Of a stretch of 64,000 bases of DNA, positions 16,086-26,691 are shown in pieces (position 1 is the first letter of the stretch; each line of letters starts with the position of its first letter). A program made the translations under genes and the position numbers. The stretch is from an uncultured Bacteroidales bacterium. GTDB taxonomy: Bacteria; Bacteroidota; Bacteroidia; Bacteroidales; F082. The stretch covers positions 62,001-126,000 of the forward strand of contig CAMYYD010000001.1 in NCBI GenBank assembly GCA_947303395.1, read 5' to 3'. Below the pieces are notes generated by a model. It did not search any database and was not told the DNA's origin. It saw only the letters and a list, made by a program, of their open reading frames with translations.

Positions 16086-16163
16086 AAAAAGTCAAACGAC
16101 AATAAATCCGGCCTTGTGGTGAGCGAAGCTTATCCAGACTGATTTATTGTCGCTTGACTTTTT
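16086..16163. terminator. Long-stem hairpin after the DPP-IV gene
   Basis: Arms 16086-16108 (AAAAAGTCAAACGACAATAA then ATC) and 16141-16163 pair at 22 of 23 positions around a 32-nt loop. On the minus strand the second arm ends in a T-run (GACTTTTTT), fitting a terminator for the peptidase gene that ends at 16179; the A/T-flanked symmetry would work both ways. The long stem and large loop are also compatible with a miniature repeat element. Confidence 0.6.
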
Positions 16164-16178
16164 ATAATGTTAAAGTGT

Positions 16179-18317
16179 TTAAAGATTTGCTTTAAAATAT
16201 TCTGTAATCTTCGTAATCAAATGTGCTCTGTCCATGCCGTAAACGTTGTGGTCGTGGCCAGGATATACAAAGTAATCCATTTGTTTCTGGTTGTGGATGG
16301 CGTTCTCCAAGAAGCTTAAGCTGTGCTGCCAAACAACTGTCGGGTCGGTGGAGCAGTGAATAATCAAAAGCTTGCCTTCAAGCTTGTCGGTCTTGTTGTC
16401 CAAAGCTGTCAGTTCATAGCCTTCTGGATTTTCCTGCGGAGTGTCCATATAACGCTCGCCGTACATGATTTCATAGTATTTCCAGTTGATGACCGGACCG
16501 CCTGCCACGCTTACCTTGAATGTTTCAGGATAGTTGATTTTCAATGATGTGGACATGAATCCGCCGTAGCTCCAGCCATCTGAACCGATGCGCTCATGGT
16601 CAACGTAAGGCTTGGTTTTGAGATATTCGATGCCTGCCATCTGGTCGTGCATCTCCATCTGTCCGCACTGACGATGAATCACTTGCTCGAATGCCTCGCC
16701 ACGGTCGGCTGAACCTCTGTTGTCGACGGTGAAAACAATGAATCCTTCCTGTGCTAAATAGTTGAGGTAGATGCCCGCTCCTGCCAACCATGTGTCGGTG
16801 ATGAGCTGAGCGTGCGGACCGCCGTAAACGTAAACAATCACTGGGTATTTCTTGTTCGGGTCAAAGTTGTAAGGCTTGATGATTCTGGTGTAAAGATCCT
16901 GTCCGTCTTCTGCCTTGATGGTGTCGATTTCGGTCACTCCGATGTTGTAGTCGGCAATAGGATTTTCGGCTGTGTACAAGAAGTCGAAGAAACGTCCTTT
17001 TTCGTCAACGATCTCAGCTGCTCTCGGAACGTCGGTGCTGGTGTAGTTGTCGATGAAGAACCTGCCGCTCTTGCTCGGAGTCACCTTGTGTGTTCCGTGT
17101 TTCTTTGTGAGCTGCACCTTCTTTCCGTTCTTCAGATTGACTTTGTAGAAATGACGCTGCAGCGGGCTGACTTCCGTCGAGGTGTAATATGCGTTGCCCT
17201 TTTCATCGAAGCCGTCGAATGAGGTGACAACATATTTGCCTTTTTCAATCTGTTTTGCCTTCAAAGTCTTGGTGTTGTGCAGCCAGATGTGATAGTATCC
17301 GTCGCGTTGTGCGAGCCACACAAATTCGGTGGTGCTGCCTGGCAAGAAATATGCAGGTCCTTGTGGCTCAACATATTGTGCGTCTTCATCGTGGAAGATG
17401 GTCTTGTTGAAGTCGCCATTCAAAGCGTTGTACTCGTTGAAGTTCAAAGTGTCTTGTCCGCGGTTCAGAATACCGATGTAAATCTTCTCGTTGTCGTTGT
17501 TCCAAGTGATGGCTGTGAGGTAATGTTCCTCAGGCTCGCCGGTCTTCATCACCACGTCGGTGCCTGCCGCGATGTCGTAAACATGAAGTTTCACAATGTG
17601 TGAAGTCATGCCAGCCATAGGGTATTTTATTGGTTTCTCGGTTGCGATTCTTGTGGTGATGTCGACGAGCGGATAGTCTGTCACCATGCTCTCATCCATC
17701 AGATAATATGCTAGTTTGTTGCCGTCGGGCGACCAGAAGATACCGCCGTCTATTGCGAACTCATTGCGGTGCACCGACTGTCCAGCGATGACGTGCTCAG
17801 GGTTCTCGGTGAGACGCAATGTCCTGTCGCCGTCAGCGATGTAAAGGTCGTTGCCGATGGTGTAGGCAATTCTCATCGTCTTATCGTTGAGGGTGGCATT
17901 CTCTGCATTGGCAGGATAAGCAGTGATTTTCTTTATCGCTTTCTCGTTGATATTCAATTTGTAAAGAACGATGTCGCCTTCGTTCATCTTATAAAAATAG
18001 CCTGAATTTTCGCCGTTCCAGGTGATGTTTGGCAGTCTCTTGAAGTCGCCGATGCCGTTGTCTTTGGCAATGCCGTTTAGCATGTCAAGGCTCAGAAGTT
18101 CGTGAGAGCCTTTTTCGCCTGGATTGCGGAATTTTATCACATTGTCTTCAGTGAATACGAACTTGTCGGTATCGCCTAACCATTTGAAACTCTTGCTTTT
18201 AGGATAAACATCGTAGTTGTTGTACGAAGCGTCCTCCGGTGTGAACATTTTCTTTTCCTGTGCAAATGATGTCATGACGAGCATCAATGCAATGATAGTA
18301 ATTATTGATTTTTTCAT
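16179..18317 (-). CDS. Dipeptidyl peptidase IV-like S9 serine peptidase
   Basis: 712 residues from the ATG at 18317 (chosen over 18338, as it gives a clean signal peptide MKKSIITIIALMLVMTSFAQ and avoids overlap with the upstream gene). The N-terminal part (about 40-470) is the beta-propeller of the DPP-IV family with the WSPDGNKLAYYLMDES signature. The C-terminal alpha/beta-hydrolase has the nucleophile in DGWSYGGFM (S583), an Asp in CSTDPTVVWQ and a His in PGHDHNVYG. The family removes N-terminal X-Pro dipeptides from peptides; in Bacteroidota such enzymes are periplasmic and feed amino-acid uptake. The start lies 7 nt after the stop of the GGGP synthase gene, so the two are probably co-transcribed. 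Confidence 0.92.
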   Translation of the reverse strand: MKKSIITIIALMLVMTSFAQEKKMFTPEDASYNNYDVYPKSKSFKWLGDTDKFVFTEDNVIKFRNPGEKGSHELLSLDMLNGIAKDNGIGDFKRLPNITWNGENSGYFYKMNEGDIVLYKLNINEKAIKKITAYPANAENATLNDKTMRIAYTIGNDLYIADGDRTLRLTENPEHVIAGQSVHRNEFAIDGGIFWSPDGNKLAYYLMDESMVTDYPLVDITTRIATEKPIKYPMAGMTSHIVKLHVYDIAAGTDVVMKTGEPEEHYLTAITWNNDNEKIYIGILNRGQDTLNFNEYNALNGDFNKTIFHDEDAQYVEPQGPAYFLPGSTTEFVWLAQRDGYYHIWLHNTKTLKAKQIEKGKYVVTSFDGFDEKGNAYYTSTEVSPLQRHFYKVNLKNGKKVQLTKKHGTHKVTPSKSGRFFIDNYTSTDVPRAAEIVDEKGRFFDFLYTAENPIADYNIGVTEIDTIKAEDGQDLYTRIIKPYNFDPNKKYPVIVYVYGGPHAQLITDTWLAGAGIYLNYLAQEGFIVFTVDNRGSADRGEAFEQVIHRQCGQMEMHDQMAGIEYLKTKPYVDHERIGSDGWSYGGFMSTSLKINYPETFKVSVAGGPVINWKYYEIMYGERYMDTPQENPEGYELTALDNKTDKLEGKLLIIHCSTDPTVVWQHSLSFLENAIHNQKQMDYFVYPGHDHNVYGMDRAHLITKITEYFKANL

Positions 18318-18324
18318 ATTGTAA

Positions 18325-19056
18325 TTATTTAATTTCATGAATAGTTTTTGCGAATTTATTCAATAATTCCGACTCTTTTTCAAACGCCGTTCCAATCACA
18401 ATGACATCAGCTCCGGCTTTCACAGCTTCTGCTGCCATTTCCGGTGTTTTGATACCTCCACCAACAATCAACGGAATGTTAATCATCTGGCTAACCTTCG
18501 AAATCATGCTGGTCGATACCGGCATCAGTGCGCCCGAACCTGCTTCGAGGTAGATGAGCTTTAATCCCAGCATCTCGCCTGCAATTGCGGTGCACATCGC
18601 GATGTCGTCTTTGTCGTGTGGAATCGGCGTGGTGTCGCTCATGTAGGTCACCGATGTAGCCTTTCCACTGTCGATGAGCATGTAACCCGTCGGAATGATC
18701 TCATTTCCGTAAAGTTTCAGATATGGTGCCGCGATGACATGACGCCCGATCAGCATCTCCGGATTTCTTCCCGAAATCAGCGAAAGCAACAGGAAACCAT
18801 CGCAATACTTGCTGATTTGCAATGAGTTACCAGGGAAAATCAAAACAGGGATGTTGGAATGCTCTTTTATCAATTTGATGCAGTGGTCGAGACTGTCGGT
18901 GACCAATAGACTGCCGCCCACGAAGAAGAAATCGACATCAGCGGCGTTGGCTTTCTCTACCATCGACAGAATCTGCGCGTCGGTCGGCTTGTCTGGATCT
19001 ATAAGCACCGCAAGCTTTTTACGCGTTTTATCCTGAAATTTGTCGTATATTGCCAT
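18325..19056 (-). CDS. GGGP/HepGP synthase family prenyltransferase (PcrB-like)
   Basis: 243 residues, TIM-barrel fold. Landmarks: KLAVLIDPDKP at the N-terminus, FFVGGSLL, LLSLISGRNPEMLIG, IPTGYMLIDSGKATSV, YLEAGSGA and IVGGGIKTPEMA...GADVIVIGTAFE for phosphate binding. The family joins a polyprenyl diphosphate to sn-glycerol-1-phosphate, as in archaeal ether lipids; bacterial group II members occur widely in Bacteroidota, where the lipid product is little known. I chose ATG 19056 (MAIYDKF) over an upstream GTG at 19074. It sits 60 nt downstream of a histidine kinase gene and 7 nt upstream of the peptidase gene. Confidence 0.88.
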   Translation of the reverse strand: MAIYDKFQDKTRKKLAVLIDPDKPTDAQILSMVEKANAADVDFFFVGGSLLVTDSLDHCIKLIKEHSNIPVLIFPGNSLQISKYCDGFLLLSLISGRNPEMLIGRHVIAAPYLKLYGNEIIPTGYMLIDSGKATSVTYMSDTTPIPHDKDDIAMCTAIAGEMLGLKLIYLEAGSGALMPVSTSMISKVSQMINIPLIVGGGIKTPEMAAEAVKAGADVIVIGTAFEKESELLNKFAKTIHEIK

Positions 19057-19116
19057 AGTTAAATTTTGATGCACGAAATTACAACATTTTCTTGATAAAA
19101 ATGCCTTGTTTCGTAA

Positions 19117-20622
19117 TTATTTTTTCAAAACGATGCGGAATGTGGTGCCTTGACCCATAACGCTGTTCTTCACGAAAATCTTTCCTTTATGATAATTCTC
19201 AATGATTCGCTTCGCCAACGACAATCCCAAGCCCCAGCCGCGTTTCTTGGAAGTGTAGCCTGGCTTGAAGATTTGCTTGTACATCGAGCGCGGCAGTCCC
19301 TTGCCGGTGTCGCTTATGTCGATAAACACATTGCTTTCGTCTTCGGTCATCTCTACGGTGATTTTTCCCTTGTCAGTCATCGCGTCGATGGCGTTCTTCG
19401 TGAGGTTCTCCAAAACCCAGCTGAACAAAGCGGCATTTAAAGGTATAACTATCTCACGCACAGGTAGTTGCACATCGAATTCAAACTTCGAAGAGAAGCG
19501 TCTCTGCAGGTATTTCATCGTCTTGTCGACATTGGCTACCACGTCGGTTTGCTCCAAAGTCGGGATGGATCCGATCTTCGAAAAACGTTCCGTAATGGTG
19601 TTCAACCTGTCGATGTCGTACTCCATCTCTGATGTCCCGACGAACGGTTTTTCCTCCATTTTCAGCAGCTCCACCCAGCCCATCAGCGAGCTCAAAGGCG
19701 TCCCGATCTGATGCGCCGTCTCTTTCGCCATTCCGGCCCACACCTGATTTTGCTCCGAGCGTCGCACATAGCTGAAGAGCAGGTATGCCAGCAACACAAA
19801 CAAACCGAAAATCAATATCTGAACTAACGGGAAATACCTCATCTGCAAAAGCAAATCCGACCTTCTGTAATAGATGTAAACCTTGTTGTCATCGAGATAA
19901 TTGACTTTTATCGGATAGCAATCTGCTTGCATCGCATGTATCTGATTCTCAACGAATTTTGAATCTTTCATCTTTACAGAATCGAGATTTCCGTAGGCCA
20001 AAACAGTGTTGTCGGTGCTGTCGATAATGATGACAGGCGCTCCAACGGCATTGTCGGTCACGTCGTTGATGAAAAGGGCGAACAAATCATCTAAAACGCC
20101 TTTTAACTCAGTATAAATCAACGATTCTTTATAAAAAAGCCACTTCGTCTTTCCGAAAAGGTCGATTTTTATCGGTTGGTAAACGCTGAATTCACTAACC
20201 ATCTCATCGTCGAATTTCGTCTTGTCTTTCAAATGTTCAGGCAAGTTTATCGCGAGGTCAATCTTCGCGTTATTATCAGTAATTACTACAGGAATGCTGA
20301 TGTTGCTCTGAATGATGTCGAGGTATATCGAAGTGTTTTCTTCCGGACCCGCTTCAAGGAAGCTTTCATATGCTTTTGCCAGCAGTTGAACGCGTTTCTG
20401 TTCCTGTTCGCTCACCTCGTTGAAAAACACTTTGGTATAGTTCATCAACTCGGCATGACTTTGCACAGCCTCCGCCCACATCTCAATCTGCTTCGATTCC
20501 TGTGCCGCAAAGCGTTTCACGAGATGGTTGGTATAATAAATCGAAATCGTTATGATGATGACAGCCAGCACGGCAAGTGCCAGATTCCACCATCTTTTTT
20601 GGATGTAAATATTCGTTTTCAT
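19117..20622 (-). CDS. Membrane sensor histidine kinase without partner regulator
   Basis: 501 residues. A transmembrane helix near the N-terminus (WWNLALAVLAVIIITISIYY) and another at about 262-284 (LVQILIFGLFVLLAYLLFSY) bracket a periplasmic sensor domain of about 230 residues. The kinase core follows with only ~20 residues between: H box KETAHQIGTPLSSL (H304), N box ENLTKNAIDAM, G1 DTGKGLP and G2 GWGLGLSLAKRI. No HAMP domain is apparent. It would autophosphorylate on H304 in response to an envelope signal. No response-regulator gene is nearby, so the partner must be elsewhere. I chose ATG 20622 over an upstream TTG at 20637. The -7 box is 4 nt from the ATG. Confidence 0.92.
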   Translation of the reverse strand: MKTNIYIQKRWWNLALAVLAVIIITISIYYTNHLVKRFAAQESKQIEMWAEAVQSHAELMNYTKVFFNEVSEQEQKRVQLLAKAYESFLEAGPEENTSIYLDIIQSNISIPVVITDNNAKIDLAINLPEHLKDKTKFDDEMVSEFSVYQPIKIDLFGKTKWLFYKESLIYTELKGVLDDLFALFINDVTDNAVGAPVIIIDSTDNTVLAYGNLDSVKMKDSKFVENQIHAMQADCYPIKVNYLDDNKVYIYYRRSDLLLQMRYFPLVQILIFGLFVLLAYLLFSYVRRSEQNQVWAGMAKETAHQIGTPLSSLMGWVELLKMEEKPFVGTSEMEYDIDRLNTITERFSKIGSIPTLEQTDVVANVDKTMKYLQRRFSSKFEFDVQLPVREIVIPLNAALFSWVLENLTKNAIDAMTDKGKITVEMTEDESNVFIDISDTGKGLPRSMYKQIFKPGYTSKKRGWGLGLSLAKRIIENYHKGKIFVKNSVMGQGTTFRIVLKK

Positions 20623-20626
20623 AGCA

Positions 20627-20634
20627 CAAAAATA
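20627..20634 (-). promoter_or_regulatory. -7 box of the histidine kinase gene, probably leaderless
   Basis: Minus-strand TATTTTTG ends 4 nt before the ATG at 20622 (TATTTTTGTGCTATG). The spacing equals that at 16056-16063 and 59791-59798. Consensus match only. Confidence 0.4.
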
Positions 20635-20718
20635 CAAAATTTTTAATTAATAAAGGTGTGTAGCGAAAAATGTTGTAATTTTACACGTTTTTTTAAACGG
20701 CAAATTTTTAGTTTTATT

Positions 20719-23700
20719 ATGGAATATAATTTTGAAGAAATCGAGAAAAAATGGCAGGAATACTGGCGTGACAACAAGATCTATCATGTTGAGATTGACC
20801 ACGATAAGCCGAAGTTTTATGTGTTGGACATGTTCCCTTATCCGTCGGGTGCGGGTCTTCATGTGGGTCATCCGCTGGGCTACATCGCCTCGGATATCTA
20901 CGCTCGCTACAAGCGTTTGAAGGGTTTCAACGTGCTTCACCCGATGGGCTACGACGCCTACGGACTTCCGGCTGAGCAGTATGCCATCCAGACCGGCACG
21001 CATCCGGCTATCACAACGGAGAAAAACATCAACCGTTACCGAGAGCAGATGGATAAAATCGGTTTCTGCTACGACTGGGATCGTGAGGTGCGCACTAGCG
21101 ACCCACATTATTATAAATGGACTCAATGGACGTTCATCCAACTGTTCAACTCATACTATTGCAACCAGGCAAAACAGGCTCGTCCGATTGCCGAACTCGT
21201 TGATGTGTTTAGCAAACAAGGCACTGAAGGTCTCGACGTGGCTTGCACCAAACCATTGAGTTTCACTGCAAAAGAGTGGAATGCGATGAGCGAGCGCGAA
21301 CAGCAGGAAACATTGATGAACTACCGTCTCGCTTACCTTGCCGACACAATGGTTAACTGGTGCCCTGAGTTGGGAACAGTGTTGGCAAACGATGAGGTTC
21401 AGGACGGTCTCTCAGTGCGTGGCGGTTACCCTGTGATTCGTAAGTCGATGAAACAGTGGCTGCTGCGTATCACAGCCTACGCCGAACGTCTGCTCCAAGG
21501 TCTCGAAACCGTCGATTGGACAGAGTCAATCAAAGACGTGCAGCGTAACTGGATAGGCAAGTCAATGGGTGCCTCCGTTTTCTTCAAAGTTGCCGACAAA
21601 GACATTGATTTTGAAGTGTTTACAACACGTGCCGACACCTTGTTTGGCGTCACTTTCATGGTGCTGGCTCCTGAACACGAGATGATAAACCAACTCACCA
21701 CCGACGAGCAGCGCGCTGCTGTTCAGGAATACGTCACCTGGGCGAAAAACCGCTCCGAACGTGAACGTATGTCGGAAGTGAAAAAAGTGAGCGGCGTGTT
21801 CACTGGCTCATACGCTGTCAACCCATTCAACGGAACCCGCATCCCGATATGGATCTCCGACTACGTCCTCATGGGCTACGGCACCGGCGCCATCATGGCA
21901 GTGCCTGCTCACGACAGCCGTGACTTTGCCTTCGCACGTCATTTCAACCTCCCGATCATCCAAGTGGTGGCGAAACCGGGCGAGGAACCGTCAGATCCTG
22001 CAACATGGACTGAATCGTTCGACGCCAAAGAAGGTGTGCTTGTAAATTCAGAATTCCTCAACGGTCTCACAGTGAAACAGGCTATCCTCCGCATGATAGA
22101 AGAACTCGAGAAACTCGGCATCGGCAAAGGCAAGACAAACTACCGACTCCGCGACGCTATCTTCAGCCGTCAGCGTTACTGGGGCGAGCCATTCCCGATT
22201 TATTATAAGGATGGTATGCCTTATGCAATGGATGTCAATAAGTTACCTCTCGAGCTGCCTTCTATAGACGCATATAAACCGACAGAAAACGGTGAGCCGC
22301 CATTAGCACGCGCCAAAAACTGGGTTACCGACGAAGGTTATCCTATCGAGACTAACACAATGCCTGGTTTTGCTGGCTCAAGCGGCTATTATCTACGCTA
22401 TATGGACCCGCATAACGATAAGGAATATTTCTCAAAAGAAGCTAATGGCTACTGGCAAAATGTCGACCTCTACATCGGCGGCGCTGAACATGCCACAGGT
22501 CACCTCATCTATAGCCGTTTCTGGAACAAGTTCTTATTCGACCTCGGAATCGCCTGCAAAGACGAGCCTTTCCAGAAGATGGTTAACCAGGGAATGATTC
22601 AAGGACGCTCGAGCTTCGCTTATCGTGTCAACATGGAAAAAATGTGCGAATACGGCGTATGGCATCATATCAAAGATAATAAATTAGGCGTTAAATTCGA
22701 GAGAGATTTCAAAGACGGACGTCGTCGTTTCGACTTCTTCTGCGCAGAAAAAGGTATCCTCATCGAAATAAACCGTATGGGTAACCTCAAAAAGGTTGCT
22801 GAGCCTTGGAAAGAATATGCCGACGAGAAAGGTTACAAACTGCTTCTGGTGCCAATCGTCGACGTCGTGATGGATTATATGAGAGGAACAAACAAGGTTG
22901 AGACAAAGATAAAAGACCTCATCGCCGGCAAGGATGTTCCGTACTTCGAGGAGTCAGAGCCACTTCCTTCAATACCGCTGTTTATCTCAAGAAACATCCC
23001 TCACCGCGAAGAGTTCAGCGACCCGATTCATGTCGACATCAACATGGTGCATAACGATATCCTCGATGTCGAGGCGTTCAAGTCTTGGCGCGATGACTTG
23101 AAAGACGCTCAGTTTATCTTCGAGAAAGACAAAGACGGTAACGACATCTACGTCACTGGCGTGGAGATTGAGAAAATGTCAAAATCGAAGTTCAACGTCC
23201 AGAATCCTGACGACCTCGTCTTAAAATACGGCGCCGACACCCTGCGTCTCTACGAGATGTTCCTCGGACCTCTCGAACAGTCTAAACCATGGGATACACA
23301 AGGCATCGAAGGTACTTTCCGCTTCCTGAAGAAGTTCTGGAAACTGTATTCTGAGATTAGCGACGAGCCTGCAACAAAAGAAGAACTCAAGGTGTTGCAC
23401 AAACTCATCAAGAAAGAGGAGGAAGACATCGAGCGTATCTCGTTCAACACCGTCGTCTCCGCTTTCATGATCTGCGTCAATGAACTCACCGAAATGAAGT
23501 GCAACAAACGCGCTATCCTTGAGCCTCTCGCAATCATGATTTCTCCTTATGCACCGCATATCGCCGAAGAATTGTGGCATCAAATTGGTCACAACGACAG
23601 CGTGGTCAACCAGAAGTTCCCTGAGTTTGATGCATCAAAAGTGGTTGAGAACACCTTCACATACCCAGTTTCGTTCAACGGCAAGAAACGTTTCGACCTC

Positions 23701-23841
23701 GAACTGCCTCTCGACATGAAGCAGGACGATGTCCAAAACGCCGTCGTCAACGCTCCTGAAGCCCAGAAATGGCTGGAAGGCGTCAGCATCCGCAAGGTCA
23801 TTTTCATCCCGAAGAAAATCATCAACATTGTGGTTGGATAA
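20719..23841 (+). CDS. leuS: Leucyl-tRNA synthetase with an extra ~130-residue insertion
   Basis: 1040 residues from the ATG at 20719 (an upstream in-frame ATG at 20656 would add an unlikely 21-residue extension). Class I signatures: [17 protein letters not shown] (HIGH equivalent, about residue 50) and EKMSKSK (about 818-823). The editing domain is intact ([24 protein letters not shown]). It charges tRNA-Leu in the cytoplasm. Bacteroidota LeuRS proteins are usually about 920-960 residues; here an extra segment at about residues 637-767 lies in the leucine-specific region between [14 protein letters not shown] and [15 protein letters not shown]. That segment carries a [16 protein letters not shown] motif reminiscent of PD-(D/E)XK folds (D then E-x-N). 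The gene overlaps the fucosidase start by one base (TAATG). Confidence 0.96.
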   Translation: MEYNFEEIEKKWQEYWRDNKIYHVEIDHDKPKFYVLDMFPYPSGAGLHVGHPLGYIASDIYARYKRLKGFNVLHPMGYDAYGLPAEQYAIQTGTHPAITTEKNINRYREQMDKIGFCYDWDREVRTSDPHYYKWTQWTFIQLFNSYYCNQAKQARPIAELVDVFSKQGTEGLDVACTKPLSFTAKEWNAMSEREQQETLMNYRLAYLADTMVNWCPELGTVLANDEVQDGLSVRGGYPVIRKSMKQWLLRITAYAERLLQGLETVDWTESIKDVQRNWIGKSMGASVFFKVADKDIDFEVFTTRADTLFGVTFMVLAPEHEMINQLTTDEQRAAVQEYVTWAKNRSERERMSEVKKVSGVFTGSYAVNPFNGTRIPIWISDYVLMGYGTGAIMAVPAHDSRDFAFARHFNLPIIQVVAKPGEEPSDPATWTESFDAKEGVLVNSEFLNGLTVKQAILRMIEELEKLGIGKGKTNYRLRDAIFSRQRYWGEPFPIYYKDGMPYAMDVNKLPLELPSIDAYKPTENGEPPLARAKNWVTDEGYPIETNTMPGFAGSSGYYLRYMDPHNDKEYFSKEANGYWQNVDLYIGGAEHATGHLIYSRFWNKFLFDLGIACKDEPFQKMVNQGMIQGRSSFAYRVNMEKMCEYGVWHHIKDNKLGVKFERDFKDGRRRFDFFCAEKGILIEINRMGNLKKVAEPWKEYADEKGYKLLLVPIVDVVMDYMRGTNKVETKIKDLIAGKDVPYFEESEPLPSIPLFISRNIPHREEFSDPIHVDINMVHNDILDVEAFKSWRDDLKDAQFIFEKDKDGNDIYVTGVEIEKMSKSKFNVQNPDDLVLKYGADTLRLYEMFLGPLEQSKPWDTQGIEGTFRFLKKFWKLYSEISDEPATKEELKVLHKLIKKEEEDIERISFNTVVSAFMICVNELTEMKCNKRAILEPLAIMISPYAPHIAEELWHQIGHNDSVVNQKFPEFDASKVVENTFTYPVSFNGKKRFDLELPLDMKQDDVQNAVVNAPEAQKWLEGVSIRKVIFIPKKIINIVVG

Positions 23842-25220
23842 TGAAAAAATTGCTTTTTGCGATATTATTAATAATAGGTGTCACCGTCTCCGCCCAGTCC
23901 CTTCAGGAACCGGAAAATGACCCTGTCATCACCAACCGCATCGCGCAGTGGCAGGATCTGAAGTTCGGTCTCATGATGCATTGGGGCATGTATGCTCAGT
24001 GGGGTGTGGTGGAGTCGTGGTCGATTTGCAACGAAGACTGGATTAACCGCAATGGTGCTAATTATATTCAGTATAAAGTTGATTATCAATCACTTAACAC
24101 TACGTTTAATCCGACAAAATTCAATCCTGAAGAGTGGGCTAAGCTTGCAAAAGAAGCAGGAATGAAATACGTGGTCTTCACCACCAAGCATCACGATGGT
24201 TTCTGCATGTACAACACCAAAGAAACGACATATTCAACCGTCGATCCTTCGTGTCCTTTCTCTCAAAATGAGAAATCCGACATCACTGGTGCTATCGTGG
24301 AAGCCTTTAGAAATCAAGGTTTTTGGACTGGTCTCTACTTCTCGAAAGCCGATTGGCATCATCCTGACTACTGGGCTGAACAATGGGCGACTCCTGACCG
24401 TAACGTGAACTACGACCCTCAGAAATATCCTGAGCGCTGGCAGAGTTTCTGCGATTTTACCTATAACCAGATTCGTGAGTTGACTCACAACTATGGCGAC
24501 ATCGACATTCTCTGGCTCGATGGTGGCTGGGTGCGCCCCGAGTACAGTCTCAACGACGAATATCGCGAATGGCTCGGTTGCAAAGGCTATATCCAAGACA
24601 TTGACATGCCGAAAATCGCAGCTATGGCTCGTGAAAATAACCCCGACCTCATCATCGTCGACCGCACTGTGCACGGAAAATACGAGAACTATCAGACTCC
24701 TGAGCAGCAGGTACCCGATACTCTGCTTCCATTCCCTTGGGAGACTTGCATGTCGATGGGCGACTCATGGTCGTATGTCGAGACAGATAACTACAAGAGT
24801 ACCAATAAGATAGTACATCTTCTGGTGGATGTGGTGGCAAAAGGCGGAAACTATCTGCTCAACGTTGGTCCGTCACCTGAGGGCGAACTGCCACCAACTG
24901 CTGTTGAGCGTATGCATGAGATTGGTAACTGGATGAAAATCAACGGAGAAGCCATCTATGGCACACGTCCTTTCTATCCTTATTGCGACGGAAAAGTGCG
25001 CTTTACGCAGAAAAATGGCAAAATCTATGCGATTTATATGCTTGACGAAGGTGAGAAATTGCCTAACTCAATCAAAATCAATACAAATCTGAATAAAAAC
25101 AAGGTAAAAATCCTCGGAAGCAAGGCAAAAGCAAAGCTCACCAAGACCGCCGATGGATACCTTATTAATATTAATGGCGATGTCGAACTCGAACACGCCG
25201 TGGTTTTTGAATTAAAATAA
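23841..25220 (+). CDS. GH29 alpha-L-fucosidase
   Basis: 459 residues. The start is the ATG at 23841, overlapping the leuS stop by one base, which gives the signal peptide [19 protein letters not shown]. The GH29 catalytic (beta/alpha)8 domain spans about 25-360: [49 protein letters not shown] and the nucleophile in ILWLDGGW (D227). A short C-terminal beta-domain follows (about 375-459). The enzyme releases terminal L-fucose from glycans such as mucin or milk oligosaccharides, in the periplasm or outside the cell. No polysaccharide-utilisation genes (SusC/SusD) adjoin it, and its linkage to leuS and ahcY is unusual. Confidence 0.93.
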   Translation: MKKLLFAILLIIGVTVSAQSLQEPENDPVITNRIAQWQDLKFGLMMHWGMYAQWGVVESWSICNEDWINRNGANYIQYKVDYQSLNTTFNPTKFNPEEWAKLAKEAGMKYVVFTTKHHDGFCMYNTKETTYSTVDPSCPFSQNEKSDITGAIVEAFRNQGFWTGLYFSKADWHHPDYWAEQWATPDRNVNYDPQKYPERWQSFCDFTYNQIRELTHNYGDIDILWLDGGWVRPEYSLNDEYREWLGCKGYIQDIDMPKIAAMARENNPDLIIVDRTVHGKYENYQTPEQQVPDTLLPFPWETCMSMGDSWSYVETDNYKSTNKIVHLLVDVVAKGGNYLLNVGPSPEGELPPTAVERMHEIGNWMKINGEAIYGTRPFYPYCDGKVRFTQKNGKIYAIYMLDEGEKLPNSIKINTNLNKNKVKILGSKAKAKLTKTADGYLININGDVELEHAVVFELK

Positions 25221-25228
25221 ATCGAAAT

Positions 25229-26656
25229 ATGAAAGAAGAACTCAAAAGAATGGATCTTCCTTACCTCATCGCCGACCCGAGTCTGGCAGAGTGGGGAAGA
25301 AAAGACATTGAAATTTCGGAACACGAGATGCCAGGTTTGATGGCACTTCGTAAGAAATACGGTGAGAGCAAGCCTCTCAAAGGCGCACGCATCAGCGGCT
25401 CTCTCCACATGACAATCCAAACTGCTTGTCTCATCGAGACATTGAAAGCTCTCGGTGCCGAGGTGCGCTGGGCAAGCTGCAACATCTTCTCGACACAAGA
25501 CCATGCCGCAGCAGGTATAGTCGCTGGCGGAACCCCAGTGTTTGCTTGGAAAGGCGAGACCCTCGACGACTACTGGTGGTGCACCATGCGCGCCCTCACA
25601 TTCCCCGATGGCAGCGGTCCTGACCTCATCGTCGACGATGGTGGCGACGCTACATTGTTGATTCACAAAGGTTACGAGTGCGAAAACGATCCTAAACTTC
25701 TAGAAGTGGAGCCAACAAACGCTGAAGAGAAAGCCTTGATGGGCGTCATCAAAGAGACTTACAAGATGGATCCTAAACACTGGCATAAGGTAGTCGCCAA
25801 CTGGAAAGGCGTGTCAGAAGAGACAACAACAGGTGTTCACCGTCTCTATCAGATGAAAGAAGCCGGTAAGCTCCTCGTCCCAGCTATCAACGTCAACGAC
25901 AGCGTCACAAAGAGCAAGTTCGACAACATGTACGGCTGCCGCGAGTCATTGGCCGACGGCATTAAACGTGCCACCGACGTGATGCTTGCTGGTAAAGTCA
26001 TCGTGGTTCTTGGCTACGGCGATGTGGGTAAAGGTTGCGCACAGTCGATGCGTTCATACGGCGCTCGCGTGCTCGTCACAGAAATAGACCCGATATGCGC
26101 TCTGCAGGCAGCAATGGAAGGCTACGAAGTCACCACAATGGAAGAGGCAGTTAAGGAAGGCAACATCTTCGTCACATGCACCGGCAACTGCGACGTCATC
26201 ACTCTCGAGCATATGCTCCAGATGAAAGACCAGGCTATCGTCTGCAACATCGGTCACTTCGACAATGAGATTCAGGTCAATGCACTTGAAAACTATAAAG
26301 GTGTCAAGAAGATCAACATCAAGCCGCAGGTCGACAAGTTCGTGAAACCTGACGGAAAAGCCATCTTCATTTTGGCTGAAGGCCGTCTCGTGAATCTCGG
26401 TTGCGCCACTGGTCACGCCAGCTTCGTGATGAGCAACTCGTTCACCAACCAGACATTGGCTCAGATGGACCTCTGGGAGAAGCGCGGCAAATATCCTGTT
26501 GATGTTTATTGCTTGCCGAAGTATCTCGATGAGGAGGTGGCACGTCTGCATCTCGAAAAGATTGGCGTCAAACTCACCAAGCTGACGCAGAAACAAGCCG
26601 ATTACATCGGCGTTCCGATCAATGGACCATTCAAATCAGATATCTACAGATATTAA
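25229..26656 (+). CDS. ahcY: S-adenosylhomocysteine hydrolase
   Basis: 475 residues. It splits S-adenosylhomocysteine into adenosine and homocysteine with a tightly bound NAD+, recycling the product of methyltransferases. Visible signatures are [23 protein letters not shown], the NAD-binding [16 protein letters not shown] (about 262-277), [13 protein letters not shown] and the C-terminal KSDIYRY that closes the cofactor pocket in the family. The ~40-residue insert common in bacterial enzymes is present ([20 protein letters not shown]). It starts 8 nt after the fucosidase stop and ends at a strong terminator. Confidence 0.97.
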   Translation: MKEELKRMDLPYLIADPSLAEWGRKDIEISEHEMPGLMALRKKYGESKPLKGARISGSLHMTIQTACLIETLKALGAEVRWASCNIFSTQDHAAAGIVAGGTPVFAWKGETLDDYWWCTMRALTFPDGSGPDLIVDDGGDATLLIHKGYECENDPKLLEVEPTNAEEKALMGVIKETYKMDPKHWHKVVANWKGVSEETTTGVHRLYQMKEAGKLLVPAINVNDSVTKSKFDNMYGCRESLADGIKRATDVMLAGKVIVVLGYGDVGKGCAQSMRSYGARVLVTEIDPICALQAAMEGYEVTTMEEAVKEGNIFVTCTGNCDVITLEHMLQMKDQAIVCNIGHFDNEIQVNALENYKGVKKINIKPQVDKFVKPDGKAIFILAEGRLVNLGCATGHASFVMSNSFTNQTLAQMDLWEKRGKYPVDVYCLPKYLDEEVARLHLEKIGVKLTKLTQKQADYIGVPINGPFKSDIYRY

Positions 26657-26659
26657 AAT

Positions 26660-26688
26660 AAAATCGCGGCGTTTCTCGCCGCGATTTT
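26660..26688. terminator. Bidirectional rho-independent terminator
   Basis: Perfect 12-bp stem AAAATCGCGGCG / CGCCGCGATTTT with a TTTCT loop. A-rich and T-rich flanks on each side let it work on both strands. It lies between the convergent ahcY and Rieske-like lipoprotein genes. Confidence 0.92.
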
Positions 26689-26691
26689 ATT

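Noticed and set aside
20656-20718. N-terminal extension of LeuRS from an earlier ATG
   Set aside because: The 21 added residues ([12 protein letters not shown]...) are unlike any LeuRS start, while [12 protein letters not shown] at 20719 is the family start.
26054-26596. 180-codon minus-strand open frame opposite ahcY
   Set aside because: Antisense shadow of a strongly conserved gene with C-ending codons, which leaves few stops on the other strand.
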